A DNA stretch of 64,000 nucleotides, taken from NCBI RefSeq assembly GCF_010550675.1, contig NZ_JAAGOA010000007.1:222001-286000 (forward strand), read 5' to 3'. The notes under the pieces are model-generated. The model was not told the DNA's origin. It searched no databases and worked only from the letters and a program-made list of their open reading frames with translations. Source of the DNA: Phytoactinopolyspora halotolerans (GTDB taxonomy: Bacteria > Actinomycetota > Actinomycetes > Jiangellales > Jiangellaceae). Every line of letters starts with the position of its first letter. The first letter of the stretch is position 1. A program made the translations under genes and the position numbers. Shown one piece after another: positions 25,645 through 34,444 of this stretch.

Positions 25645-26505
25645 TCAGTAGAGCGAAGCCTTGCCCGCGGCGTCGAACAATGCGATCTTCTGCGCTGCGG
25701 TCACCTTCATGGCTTCAATGCACGGCGGCTGAATCGTGTTCGGCTCGCGCAGGCCGACGTCGGCGAGGACCTCGCGCATCTTCTGGTGATACGCCACCTT
25801 GATGTCAGACGAGATGTTGATCTTATTGATGCCGAGCTTCACCGACTGCGCGATCTCCGCATCCGGGTTGTTCGAGCCACCGTGCAGGACCAACGGCATA
25901 TCGAGCTTCGCCTTGATCCGTTCCAGCAGGTCGAGCTTGAGTTCGGGCTTCAGCGTGGCCGGGTAGATGCCGTGCCGGGTCCCGATCGCCACGGCCAGCG
26001 AGTCCACGCCCGTCTCGTCGATGAACGTCACCGCGTCGTCGGGGTCGGTGTAGATGATGGTCGACGTGCCGTACTCCGCCTCGGAGTCGGTCGACCCGAT
26101 GGTGCCCAGCTCTCCTTCGACCGAGATGCCGACCGCGTGCGCGGCCTCGACGACCTTCCGCGTGATGGCGATGTTCTCCTCGAACGGCAGCATCGAGCCA
26201 TCGATCATCACCGAGGTGAAGCCGGTCTGGATGGCCAGCAGGATCTGTTCGTACGTGGTGCCATGGTCGAAGTGGATCGCTGCCGGCACCGTCGAACGAT
26301 GCGCGCGGGCGATGATCGACGCCATGATGTCCGTTCCCGTATGGCGGAGCTCATCGGGGTGGATAGCCACGATGAGCGGCGCGTGGTGTTCCTCGCTGAC
26401 GTCGAAGATACCGTTCAGCATGGCATAGTCACTGATATTGAACGCGGGAACGGCGAAGTCGTTCTCGTTCGCCACAGCCAGCAGATCGCGGCCATTGATG
26501 AGCAT
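25645..26505 (-). CDS. Class II fructose-bisphosphate/ketose-bisphosphate aldolase
   Basis: A 286-residue zinc-dependent aldolase: the catalytic Asp and Zn-ligand His in HFDHG, the acidic GELG segment (residues 130-134), the Zn ligand in the GTRHG region and VLHGGS. It cleaves a ketose-1,6- or 1,7-bisphosphate-type substrate; fructose versus tagatose specificity is not visible. Its position between permease and kinase genes (10-base gap to the kinase) indicates a dedicated catabolic pathway. Confidence 0.9.
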   Translation of the reverse strand: MLINGRDLLAVANENDFAVPAFNISDYAMLNGIFDVSEEHHAPLIVAIHPDELRHTGTDIMASIIARAHRSTVPAAIHFDHGTTYEQILLAIQTGFTSVMIDGSMLPFEENIAITRKVVEAAHAVGISVEGELGTIGSTDSEAEYGTSTIIYTDPDDAVTFIDETGVDSLAVAIGTRHGIYPATLKPELKLDLLERIKAKLDMPLVLHGGSNNPDAEIAQSVKLGINKINISSDIKVAYHQKMREVLADVGLREPNTIQPPCIEAMKVTAAQKIALFDAAGKASLY

Positions 26506-26553
26506 GTCTCGAATCTCCTTGATATGCGGAAGCCAGGGATGGGGGCAAAGCGT

Positions 26554-27480
26554 CTAGATCTTCACGGCACCAGCGGTCATCCCTCCGATGAAGTAGCGCT
26601 GGAAGAAGAGGAAGAGCGCCAGGATGGGAATGCAGCCGAGCACGCTCATCGCCAGCATCTCGTTCCACTCATACGAGTGCTGCCCCATCAGCAACTGAAT
26701 TCCGATGGGAACAGTGCGCATATCCTGAGTCCGGGTCAACGTCAGCGCGAACAGGAACTCGTTCCACGCGATCATGAACGTGTACAGGCCGACCGAGACC
26801 AGGCCCGGAACCGACAGCGGCACCAAGATCCGCCACAACGCCGAGAACGGTCCCGCGCCGTCCACCTTGACCGCCTCGTCCAGCTCGCGCGGGAGCGTAT
26901 TGAAGTAGCCGGTCATCATGATGATGGCGTAGGGCAGGGTGAACACCATGTAGGTGAAGATCAGACCCGGATAGGTGTTGTACAGCCCGAGTGTCACCAT
27001 CAGCCCGAAGTAGGGGATCAGCAGCGTGATGGGCGGCAACGCCTGCACACTGATCACGACGACGTTCAGCAGCCGTTTCAGCGGGAAGTCGTACCGGCTG
27101 AACGCATACGCCGCGAACACCGCCAGAATCAAGGTCAGCACGGTGACGGACAATCCGACCACGTAACTGTTGAAGAAGAAGCGCAGCTTCACCGGGTCGG
27201 TGAGAATCGTCGCGTACGCATCGAACGAGAAGTTCTCGGTGATGATCCGCGGCGGAAACTCGAAGATCTCGGTGTTGGACTTCACCGAACTCAGCGCCAT
27301 CCACACCACCGGGAAGCCGGCGAAGGCCGCGCCGAACATCAGACCCAGAATGACTCCGGCCCGCTTCAGGCCGCGCCGTGTGATGACATCCCGCCCCACC
27401 GAACCCGCGGTTACATCCCGCCCCACCGAACCCCCGGTTACGTCCCGCCCCACCGAGCCCCTGGTATTGCTCTGGTTCAT
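26554..27480 (-). CDS. MalG-type sugar ABC permease with N-terminal 9-residue repeats
   Basis: A 308-residue CUT1 permease with six membrane segments and the EAA loop (DEAVKVDGAGPFSALWRILVPL). Residues 8-34 contain three tandem copies of a nonapeptide (GSVGRDVTG, GSVGRDVTA, GSVGRDVIT) coded by 27-base DNA repeats, an insert not expected in the family. The ATG at 27480 lies one base from the MalF stop. With the MalF protein it forms the importer channel of operon I. Confidence 0.9.
   Translation of the reverse strand: MNQSNTRGSVGRDVTGGSVGRDVTAGSVGRDVITRRGLKRAGVILGLMFGAAFAGFPVVWMALSSVKSNTEIFEFPPRIITENFSFDAYATILTDPVKLRFFFNSYVVGLSVTVLTLILAVFAAYAFSRYDFPLKRLLNVVVISVQALPPITLLIPYFGLMVTLGLYNTYPGLIFTYMVFTLPYAIIMMTGYFNTLPRELDEAVKVDGAGPFSALWRILVPLSVPGLVSVGLYTFMIAWNEFLFALTLTRTQDMRTVPIGIQLLMGQHSYEWNEMLAMSVLGCIPILALFLFFQRYFIGGMTAGAVKI
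27386..27466. repeat. Three tandem 27-base repeats inside malG-type gene I
   Basis: Units 27386-27412, 27413-27439 and 27440-27466 differ by only a few bases. Because 27 is divisible by three they keep the reading frame and add a nine-residue cytoplasmic repeat at the permease N-terminus. Confidence 0.9.
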
Positions 27481-27481
27481 G

Positions 27482-28432
27482 TCAGTCCCGTGCTTTCTGA
27501 TGCCGGACGTAGAAGAAGGCCAGGATCATCGACAGCGCCAAGACCACCACGGCACTCGCCGAGGCCAACGAGAACTCGTACCTGGAGAAGGCGAGCTTGT
27601 AGGTGAATGTGCTCAGCATCTCGGTGACGTTGATCGGGCCGCCGCCGGTCGTCATCCAGATCAGTGCGAACTGCTGCGTCGTCCAGATGAAATCCAGCAG
27701 CACCATGCTGATGATGATCGGTTTGAGCTGCGGGATGGTCACGTGCCAGAACTGGTGGGCGGCACCGGCGCCGTCGACCCGCGCCGCCTCGTACAGGTTC
27801 TTCGGTATGCCCTGCAGACCGGCCAGCAGGCTGACCATGAAGAACGGATAGCCGGCCCAGATATTGATGAACGTGATGGCGTGCAGGGCGGTATCCGGAT
27901 TGGCCAGCCATTCCACTTTCGAGTCGATGAACCCGGCCACGTCCAGCAGGTAGTTGATGACACCGTTCGGGTTGAGCAGCAACCGCCACAACACCGCGAT
28001 GATCGCGACCGTGAACAGCCACGGAAGCACGTAGATCATCCGGAACACGGCCCGGATCCGACCACTGACCAGGCCGCTGTTGAGCATCAGCGCGAATGCC
28101 AGACCTAGGACAAGGTGTGCGGCGACGCTGACGACGGTGAAATAGATCGTGTTGCGCACCGCGGTGTGGAACACCGGGTCGGTGACGACCTCGACGTAAT
28201 TCTCCAGCCCCACCGGCTGCGGGTTCTGATTGGTGATGACGTTGTCCATCACCGAGTAGCCGACGACCATGATGATCGGCACGACCATCAACAGGACCAT
28301 CAGTGCGAGGGTCGGTGCCAGATACAGGTACGGCGTCAGATGCCGCCGCAAGCGCCGTCTCCGCCCCCGCGGCGGGACGGTGGGGGCCGGAGCCTCCACC
28401 GTCACCGGCGGCGGTGCATTCAGTCTGGACAA
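27482..28432 (-). CDS. MalF-type sugar ABC permease
   Basis: A 316-residue CUT1 permease: a Pro-rich, basic N-terminus (residues 1-32), six membrane segments and the EAA motif YEAARVDGAGAAHQFWHVTIPQL. It is the heterodimer partner of the adjacent MalG-type protein. It lies between the binding protein (10-base gap) and MalG. Confidence 0.92.
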   Translation of the reverse strand: MSRLNAPPPVTVEAPAPTVPPRGRRRRLRRHLTPYLYLAPTLALMVLLMVVPIIMVVGYSVMDNVITNQNPQPVGLENYVEVVTDPVFHTAVRNTIYFTVVSVAAHLVLGLAFALMLNSGLVSGRIRAVFRMIYVLPWLFTVAIIAVLWRLLLNPNGVINYLLDVAGFIDSKVEWLANPDTALHAITFINIWAGYPFFMVSLLAGLQGIPKNLYEAARVDGAGAAHQFWHVTIPQLKPIIISMVLLDFIWTTQQFALIWMTTGGGPINVTEMLSTFTYKLAFSRYEFSLASASAVVVLALSMILAFFYVRHQKARD

Positions 28433-28442
28433 GGCGACCCTT

Positions 28443-29723
28443 CTAGAACTCGCTGAGCCAACGTTGCTGCGCGGCGTCGAGCGCCTCGGCCACGGACTGG
28501 TCGCCGTCGAGCGCGCGCTGGAACTCCTCGCCGAACATGCGCATCAGCTCCTCGGCCACCGGAAGTCCGGTGAACTCGTTCGCCGGATAGCCGCTCTGGT
28601 AGATCTCGAACGCGGTGGCGAACATCTCGTCGTCCGCCACGAAGTCCGGAACCGACGACGTGTTGCCGGGGAACGCGTTGGCCAGCGAGGAGAGCTCCGA
28701 GTTGACCTCCTCACTCATGAGGAACTCGACCAGCTTCCAGGCCTCGGCCTTGTGCTCGGAGTTCTCGGCGACGCCGATCCCCCAGGACGCATACGGGATG
28801 CCCCGTTCGCCGTCGTAGGAATCCTCGGCCGGTATGGCCGCAATGCTGAACTCGAGATCTGGATTGGACTCCCGGATCGTGTTCACGTGCGCCAGCGAGC
28901 TGATCATCATGCCGACCCGGCCGTTGGTGAACTCCTCGACCTTGTCCTGCTCCTTCATGGTGAACGCCCCGGGCGCGACGACGCCCGCGTCCCATAGCTG
29001 CTGGATGTACTCGGCGGCGCCGGTCACCTGCGCGTTGGTGAGGTCGGGCTGGCCGTCGGCGAGCATGCTTCCGCCGGAGGCCCACACCCACGACATCACG
29101 TCGTTCTGGACTCCGTTCGGCGCCTCCAGCGACAGTGGGAGCGCCCATCCGCTCACGTCATCGCCCAGGTCGGTGATGGCTTGGGCGGCATCGGCGAATT
29201 CGGTGCGGTTGGCCGGCGGCGCGTCCACCCCCGCCTCCGTCAGGAGCGCGTCATTGGTGATGAGCGGATAGACGAAGTTGACCACCGGGATCATGTAGGT
29301 CGCACCGTCGATCTGGATCTGGGACGCCAGCTCGCCGTCGTCGTAGCCTGCCTCGGCCATGAGGTCGGTCAGGCTGGTGATCGACCCCTGCCGGCTGAAG
29401 TCGTTCACCCAGGCACCGTCGAGGCCCACGACATCGGACATGGTCCCGGCGGCGGCCCCGGCCACGACCTGTTCCTTGGTCGATGCGTACGGGCCGCTGA
29501 GGAGTTCCACGGTGATCCCCGGGTTCTGCTCTTCGAACTCGTCCATCAGCGCGCGCAGCGAACCTTCCGGCAGCTCAGGCTCCCACCATTGCGCGAACTC
29601 GAGCGTGACCGTGCCGCCGGCTGCGCTTTCGTCCGTGTCTCCGCCGCATGCCGCGGTCAGTGCGAGGGCGGATGCGCCCACCAGCACCACCACTCGCCGC
29701 CTTGCACGAGCACCTGTGCCCAT
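28443..29723 (-). CDS. Sugar-binding lipoprotein of importer I
   Basis: A 426-residue extracellular solute-binding protein (family 1, CUT1). Signal peptide with lipobox LTAACGG (Cys near residue 25); the mature part starts with TVTLEFAQWWEPE. GGAGAAG precedes the ATG at 29723; the frame opens further upstream at 29951 but that extension is not exportable. It is the first gene of operon I, divergent from the DeoR regulator. Confidence 0.92.
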   Translation of the reverse strand: MGTGARARRRVVVLVGASALALTAACGGDTDESAAGGTVTLEFAQWWEPELPEGSLRALMDEFEEQNPGITVELLSGPYASTKEQVVAGAAAGTMSDVVGLDGAWVNDFSRQGSITSLTDLMAEAGYDDGELASQIQIDGATYMIPVVNFVYPLITNDALLTEAGVDAPPANRTEFADAAQAITDLGDDVSGWALPLSLEAPNGVQNDVMSWVWASGGSMLADGQPDLTNAQVTGAAEYIQQLWDAGVVAPGAFTMKEQDKVEEFTNGRVGMMISSLAHVNTIRESNPDLEFSIAAIPAEDSYDGERGIPYASWGIGVAENSEHKAEAWKLVEFLMSEEVNSELSSLANAFPGNTSSVPDFVADDEMFATAFEIYQSGYPANEFTGLPVAEELMRMFGEEFQRALDGDQSVAEALDAAQQRWLSEF

Positions 29724-29774
29724 CTTCTCCACTCTCCCTCGGGTGGTTTGCGAGATCATGCCCATTAATGCGTG

Positions 29775-29794
29775 TTTCTGCGACGTCGCCGCAA
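29775..29794. promoter_or_regulatory. Palindrome in the DeoR-SBP divergent region
   Basis: A perfect 10-base palindrome GCGACGTCGC (29780-29789) extends as an imperfect 20-base inverted repeat with TTT and AAA ends, 8 of 10 positions paired. It lies 57 bases upstream of the binding-protein start in the 281-base divergent spacer and is the best candidate operator for the DeoR protein there. The rest of the spacer shows nothing else definite. Confidence 0.4.
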
Positions 29795-30004
29795 ACATAG
29801 CCCTCTCTGCCGCCCTCGTCAAGCACGTCGCAGAACACGCACGCACCGGCACGACACCCGAAAGCACCCGGAATGCGGCCAGAGACTCGCCTCCCACCAG
29901 CAGCGACGCTTTCCCAGAGGAGCACACCGACGACGAGCGTCGACGACACACACCTCGATCGGCAGGCGTGCAAGAAAGTGCGGGTGTGTGCTAGAAATCT
30001 CGGT

Positions 30005-30847
30005 ATGGCGGATGATCTCACGCCGGATAGCGACAGCACGGGACAGAGCCGACGGTTGCCGGCGGGCCGCAAGGCGGAGCTCGCCGCTTACGTGGCGGAG
30101 GTCGGTCAGGTCACGGTCGCCAAGCTCGCCGAACGCTTCGCCGTCTCGGCCGACACGATCCGACGGGACCTGGATCAGCTCGACGCGGACGGCCTGCTCA
30201 TCCGCACGCACGGCGGAGCCGTCAGCCTCTCGGCCGTGCCGCGACCGGATACCGGCCTGGACGTCCGGATGCGGCTGCAGACCACGGCGAAGGAGAAGAT
30301 CGGCGCGCTCACCGCAAGCCTGGTGCAAGACGGCACCGCGGTGGTGATCAATGCCGGCACCACCACGCTGGCCGTGGTGCGCCAGCTACGCGAACAGCGC
30401 GAACTGACCATCGCGACCAACAGTCTGCGCATACCGGCGGAGATCTCACCGGAGGTGTACCGGGATCTGTACGTGTTCGGCGGTCAGGTCCGGCTCAGCG
30501 CGCAGGCCACGGTCGGTCCGGTCAGCTTCAAGACGGCATCCGCCGGCGGTGATGTCGAGGTGCGATTCGATCTCGCGATCATCGCCGTGGGCGCCATCGA
30601 TGCCGAGGGCGGGTTCTCGACCAGCAATCTCGGCGAGGCGGCGATGATGGCCGAGATGATGGACCACGCCACCACGGTGGCGGTGCTGGCCGATCATTCG
30701 AAGTTCGGCAGGCGCCTGTTCGCGCAGATCGCCGATCTCGGCCGCGCCGACTATCTGCTGACAGACAGTGAGCCACCGCCGGAGGTCGCGGACGCACTCG
30801 ACGAGGCAGGCGTCAAGGTGCTGGTGGCCTCCACCGAGGACAGCTAG
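30005..30847 (+). CDS. DeoR-family repressor of sugar operon I
   Basis: A 280-residue regulator: an N-terminal DeoR helix-turn-helix (VTVAKLAERFAVSADTIRRDLDQLDADGLLIRTHGGAV) and a C-terminal DeoRC sugar-phosphate-sensing domain (INAGTTTLAVVRQL, GAIDAEGGFSTSNLGEA, VLADHSKFGRRLF). Such proteins respond to phosphorylated sugars, in line with the kinase and aldolase genes it faces. The ATG at 30005 gives the normal length. Confidence 0.92.
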   Translation: MADDLTPDSDSTGQSRRLPAGRKAELAAYVAEVGQVTVAKLAERFAVSADTIRRDLDQLDADGLLIRTHGGAVSLSAVPRPDTGLDVRMRLQTTAKEKIGALTASLVQDGTAVVINAGTTTLAVVRQLREQRELTIATNSLRIPAEISPEVYRDLYVFGGQVRLSAQATVGPVSFKTASAGGDVEVRFDLAIIAVGAIDAEGGFSTSNLGEAAMMAEMMDHATTVAVLADHSKFGRRLFAQIADLGRADYLLTDSEPPPEVADALDEAGVKVLVASTEDS

Positions 30848-30850
30848 CCG

Positions 30851-31453
30851 CTACTCGGCGGCGACCGTCCCACCCTCCCCAGATCGGACCCGGCGATAGT
30901 GACGGGCCACCCGCGCCCGATTGCCGCAACCCGGCGAGCACCATTCGCGGCGGCTGTGCTCGCGCACGAAGTACAGGACGCAACCGGGGCCGTAGCAGGC
31001 ACGGAGCTTGGCGTCCGGAACAGTGAGCAGTTGGGCGCCCTCGCGCGCCAGTGACGCGAGATGATCCTGCACCGATTTCGAGGCAGGCTCGGCCCAGGCC
31101 AGCACGAATCCGGTCCCTGCATCCCACCGCAGGTTCGGGCTCCCACTGGCTAACCAGGCGTTCACCATCGCCAGCGCGTCTTCCAGGCTCGTCTCGTCCA
31201 CTCGGGTGCGCCCTCGGGAATCATCGGTCGCCTGAGCGGCGAGCCGTCGCAATGCACCGCGGAGCTGCCGGTACTGCCCGAGAGCGTCGTCCGTGGCCGG
31301 CACGGCGGGCTCGAAGCCGATCAGCGACCACCAGGCCGCAAGCTGCCCGGTGGTCAGCAGGCTGTCGTGCACCCCGGAGCGGTCTGCCCACACCGTGTTC
31401 ATCAGGCGCACGGAGGGCGGCTCGCCCGGATAAAGATCGGGCACGTCGGCCAT
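30851..31453 (-). CDS. CGNR zinc-finger / ABATE-domain regulator
   Basis: A 200-residue protein: an N-terminal ABATE-type helical region (RLMNTVWADRSGVHDSLLTTGQLAAWW) and a C-terminal CGNR zinc finger (CYGPGCVLYFVREHSRREWCSPGCGNRARVARHYRR) with four cysteines. These are thought to be transcription factors sensing small molecules. GGAGAGGGG precedes the ATG at 31453. It is divergent from the VOC-led redox operon and is its probable regulator. Confidence 0.87.
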   Translation of the reverse strand: MADVPDLYPGEPPSVRLMNTVWADRSGVHDSLLTTGQLAAWWSLIGFEPAVPATDDALGQYRQLRGALRRLAAQATDDSRGRTRVDETSLEDALAMVNAWLASGSPNLRWDAGTGFVLAWAEPASKSVQDHLASLAREGAQLLTVPDAKLRACYGPGCVLYFVREHSRREWCSPGCGNRARVARHYRRVRSGEGGTVAAE

Positions 31454-31497
31454 CCGAACTCCCCTCTCCCGCACATCTCACCCCACACTAACAGATA

Positions 31498-31532
31498 GTC
31501 AGTTGACAACCGTTAGAACGCATGCCTAGAGT
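31498..31532 (+). promoter_or_regulatory. Promoter and overlapping palindrome of the VOC operon
   Basis: TTGACA (31503-31508) and TAGAGT (31527-31532) are spaced 18 bases apart upstream of the VOC gene. The palindrome GTCA-GT-TGAC (31498-31507) overlaps the -35, and CTAAC/GTTAG arms (31488-31492, 31512-31516) surround it. This suggests a regulator site, perhaps for the divergent CGNR protein. Confidence 0.45.
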
Positions 31533-31578
31533 GCTAATGTATCGTGCCACATTATCCATTAGTTGGACGGAGTTCCCC

Positions 31579-32031
31579 GTGAACGCACCCGCACTCAGGA
31601 CCGGCCACGTCGCCTTGAACGTGACCGACCTCCGCCGCTCGATCGACTTCTACAGCCGCCTCTTCGACTTCGAGGTCATCGCCCAGGAGCCCGACGGCGA
31701 CCGCGCATTCGCACTCCTGGCCAGCGGAGGAGCCCTGCAGATCACGCTCTGGCAGCAGAGTTCGGGGACCTTCCCCGCCGGGCTCCCCGGCCTGCATCAC
31801 CTGTCCTTCGAGGTCGCCGACATCGAAGCGGTCCGCCGCGCCGAGGCGACCCTCAAGGAGCTCGGGGTGGAGTTCGCCTACGACGGCGTCGTACCGCATG
31901 GCGAAGGCGCGTCGTCAGGCGGTGTCTTCTTCTTCGACCCGGACGGCATGCGTCTGGAGATCTACGCACCGTCCGGCGCCGACGGCAGTTCCGCGCCCAC
32001 GCAGGGTGCGCCGACCTGCGGATTCTTCTGA
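31579..32031 (+). CDS. VOC/glyoxalase-family dioxygenase-like protein
   Basis: A 150-residue vicinal-oxygen-chelate protein: GHVALNVTDLRRSIDFYSRLFDFEV at the start, a central LHHLSFEVADIEAV and the closing FFDPDGMRLEIYAP with the metal-ligand Glu. GTG at 31579 preceded by GGAG was chosen; the frame opens at 31522. It is the first gene of a six-gene + strand cluster, 27 bases before the flavin-oxidase-like gene. Confidence 0.85.
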   Translation: MNAPALRTGHVALNVTDLRRSIDFYSRLFDFEVIAQEPDGDRAFALLASGGALQITLWQQSSGTFPAGLPGLHHLSFEVADIEAVRRAEATLKELGVEFAYDGVVPHGEGASSGGVFFFDPDGMRLEIYAPSGADGSSAPTQGAPTCGFF

Positions 32032-32058
32032 CGCCGCGTGGACTGAATCGAGGCAGAC

Positions 32059-32961
32059 ATGTTTCATCCCGGTGAGAAGGCGGTCCAGATCCGCGCCGGC
32101 GTCGACGCGGCTGACTGGGGCTCGGCCGGTGTGGGCGGCACCGTCCCGCCGATCGCCGCCGAGTTCCTCCAGGCGCAGGTGTTCGTGGTGATCTCAGCTG
32201 CCGACAGATCCGGCGCGTTATGGACGACGCAGCTCACCGGAGAACCCGGATTCGTCCACGCTGCGGCCGAGGACGAGGTGCACATCCGCGCCGTGCCGCC
32301 GCCGACCGATCCCCTGCACGACGCCCTGAACGCCACGTCCAGCACGGAACCGGCCGACGTCGGGCTGATCGCGCTCGAGCCGTCGACCCGCCGCCGCATG
32401 CGGGTCAACGGCACCGCGCACCGTGACGGCGACCGCATGATCGTCCGCACCGAGCAGGTGTACTCGAACTGCCCGAAATACATACAGACTCGCAGGCCGA
32501 GACCGCTGCTCACCCCACAGCGGTCGAGGCCGATCCGGCACGAATCCCACGATCTCACCCAGCATCAGAGGAGCTGGCTCTCCCGCGCCGACACGTTCTT
32601 CATCGGCACCGCCTCGCCGCATCTCGGGCTGGACGCGTCGCACCGCGGCGGCAACCCCGGATTCGTCCACGTCGACGGCTCCCGCCTCAGCTGGCCCGAC
32701 TACGTCGGCAACTCCATGTACATGACCTTGGGGAACCTGGAGCTGGACAGCAGAGCCGGCCTGCTCTTCCTCGACTGGGAGCAGGGCCACTCGCTGCACC
32801 TGTCCGGACGGGCACGGATCGATTGGAGTCCGTCGCGCGCGGCCGGCACGCCTGGAGCGCAGCGACACATCGACTTCGACCTGGACCGAGTCGTCCAAGT
32901 CGACCACAGCACCCCTCTGACCTGGACATTCGAGAAATATTCGCGGTTCAATCCCCACTGA
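32059..32961 (+). CDS. Pyridoxamine 5'-phosphate oxidase-family protein
   Basis: A 300-residue flavin-reductase-like/PNPOx-family protein containing two split-barrel segments: residues 40-145 (VFVVISAADRSGALWTTQLTG to YSNCPKYIQTR) and about 175-265 (FFIGTASPHLGLDASHRGGNPGFV). The motif NCPKYIQ is characteristic of an actinobacterial FMN-binding subgroup. Neighbouring ferredoxin and ferredoxin reductase genes suggest it receives electrons from them. Confidence 0.83.
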   Translation: MFHPGEKAVQIRAGVDAADWGSAGVGGTVPPIAAEFLQAQVFVVISAADRSGALWTTQLTGEPGFVHAAAEDEVHIRAVPPPTDPLHDALNATSSTEPADVGLIALEPSTRRRMRVNGTAHRDGDRMIVRTEQVYSNCPKYIQTRRPRPLLTPQRSRPIRHESHDLTQHQRSWLSRADTFFIGTASPHLGLDASHRGGNPGFVHVDGSRLSWPDYVGNSMYMTLGNLELDSRAGLLFLDWEQGHSLHLSGRARIDWSPSRAAGTPGAQRHIDFDLDRVVQVDHSTPLTWTFEKYSRFNPH

Positions 32962-33017
32962 CCTCGGCGCCGGGCGACGCACGCCCGCTGCCCATTTCCT
33001 GCAAAGGACTCTTCGAC

Positions 33018-33209
33018 ATGCATGTGACCGTGGATCGAGGCCGGTGCGACATACACGCACAGTGCGTCTTCGAGGCGCCCGCCGTCTTCCAGCTCGACGA
33101 TGACGACGAGCTCGTCTACGACGAACGACCGGAGGCAGTCCACCGGCCGGCCGTCGAGCGCGCCGCCACGTCCTGTCCCGTCGCCGCCATCCGCATCAGC
33201 GAGCGGTGA
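33018..33209 (+). CDS. [3Fe-4S]-type ferredoxin
   Basis: A 63-residue ferredoxin of the P450-partner type. Cysteines at 10, 16 and 53 (C-x5-C ... CP) match a three-cysteine 3Fe-4S cluster, and the APAVFQL and PVAAIRI landmarks are typical. Its stop overlaps the GTG start of the reductase (GTGA), giving a translationally coupled electron-transfer pair. Confidence 0.9.
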   Translation: MHVTVDRGRCDIHAQCVFEAPAVFQLDDDDELVYDERPEAVHRPAVERAATSCPVAAIRISER

Positions 33210-34444
33210 CGATGCGCCGCGTCGTCATCGTGGGAGCGGGCCCGGCCGCCATGAGCGCGGTCGCCGAGCTTCGGCGGCAGGACTACCAGGGATCGATCCT
33301 GGTGATCGGGGCCGAACCGCACATGCCGTACCGACGGCCGCCGTTGTCCAAACACCCGTTGCCGACGTCCCACGCGCAGCTGGCGTTGGACCAGGCCGGG
33401 CGGGCCGAGGCCACCTGGTTGCTGGGCCGATCCGCGCACCACCTGGATCGGCAGAACCGGGTCCTCCTGCTCGACGGCGGCGACGAGATCCCGTACGACG
33501 GACTCATCATCGCTACCGGAGTCCGCGCCAGACGGCTCCCGGGCCGCCTGCACCAGGGCCGGCCGGAGGTGATGACGCTGCGCGGGTTCGGCGATCTGGC
33601 GCGGCTCCACGGTCGCCTGCAGCGAGTGACGCGCGTCGTCATCCTCGGCGCCGGCTTTCTCGGCTCCGAACTCGCCGCCACGATCCGCAGGCTCGGCTGC
33701 TCCGTCGACCTCGTCGAGCGCGATCGGCTACCTCTCCTGGGCCCGCTCGGTCCCGTGCTGGCACAGCGGATCGCCGACGAACACCGCCGCCATGACGTCC
33801 GTCTCCACCTCGGGCGAACCGTCGACCGACTGCACGGCACAGACCGTCTTGACGCCGTCCGTCTCGACGACGGAACCACACTGCCGGCCGATCTGCTGAT
33901 CACCGCCCTGGGGTCGATACCGGAGACCGGCTGGCTCGCCGGCTCGGGACTGGTGCTCGACGATGGTGTCCGGGTCGACAACACGGGAAGGGCAGCCCCG
34001 GGGATCGTCGCGGCCGGCGACGTCGCCCGGTGGCCGCATCCGTGGCCCGCCGGCGAGAGTGTTCGCGCCGAGCACCACGACGAAGCCGTCGCCCAGGGGG
34101 CGCACGTCGCCCGCACCTTGCTGGGTGACCCGGCACCCTACGCCCACACGCTCGCGTTCTCCACGCATATCCACGACATGCGACTGCACTCCGTGGGTTT
34201 CACCGGCAAGAACTATCGCCTGCACGTCGTCAAGGAGGGCCCGGGCGGGCGCATGCTCGCCGAATACCGCCACGCGGGGCGACTCGTCGGCGCCATCACC
34301 CACGGATACATCCGAGACCTGACCACCACCTACCGCGACCTACCTGCGAGGAGCTGCCATGAACCGTCCGCCACTTCCCCCGTTCACGCTGGACAGCGCG
34401 CTGCTCAAGGTGCAGGCGGCCGAGGATGCGTGGAACACGCGTGA
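33206..34444 (+). CDS. FAD-dependent ferredoxin reductase
   Basis: A 412-residue NAD(P)H:ferredoxin reductase of the putidaredoxin-reductase type: the FAD motif [17 protein letters not shown], the YRRPPLSK segment, a second nucleotide motif [19 protein letters not shown] and the FAD motif [15 protein letters not shown]. The C-terminal reductase domain is present. The last 28 or so residues are read across the start of the next gene (86-base overlap) and look unlike the family, so the end may have been altered by a frameshift. It probably feeds electrons to the ferredoxin. Confidence 0.9.
   Translation: MTMRRVVIVGAGPAAMSAVAELRRQDYQGSILVIGAEPHMPYRRPPLSKHPLPTSHAQLALDQAGRAEATWLLGRSAHHLDRQNRVLLLDGGDEIPYDGLIIATGVRARRLPGRLHQGRPEVMTLRGFGDLARLHGRLQRVTRVVILGAGFLGSELAATIRRLGCSVDLVERDRLPLLGPLGPVLAQRIADEHRRHDVRLHLGRTVDRLHGTDRLDAVRLDDGTTLPADLLITALGSIPETGWLAGSGLVLDDGVRVDNTGRAAPGIVAAGDVARWPHPWPAGESVRAEHHDEAVAQGAHVARTLLGDPAPYAHTLAFSTHIHDMRLHSVGFTGKNYRLHVVKEGPGGRMLAEYRHAGRLVGAITHGYIRDLTTTYRDLPARSCHEPSATSPVHAGQRAAQGAGGRGCVEHA

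Noticed and set aside
27386-27466. Could the 27-base repeats be a CRISPR array?
   Set aside because: No spacers separate the units, there are only three copies, and they lie inside a permease coding region.
29724-29951. Upstream extension of the operon I binding protein
   Set aside because: The extension is Arg/Ser/Cys-rich and would bury the lipoprotein signal peptide; the ATG at 29723 has a ribosome site and a correct signal start.
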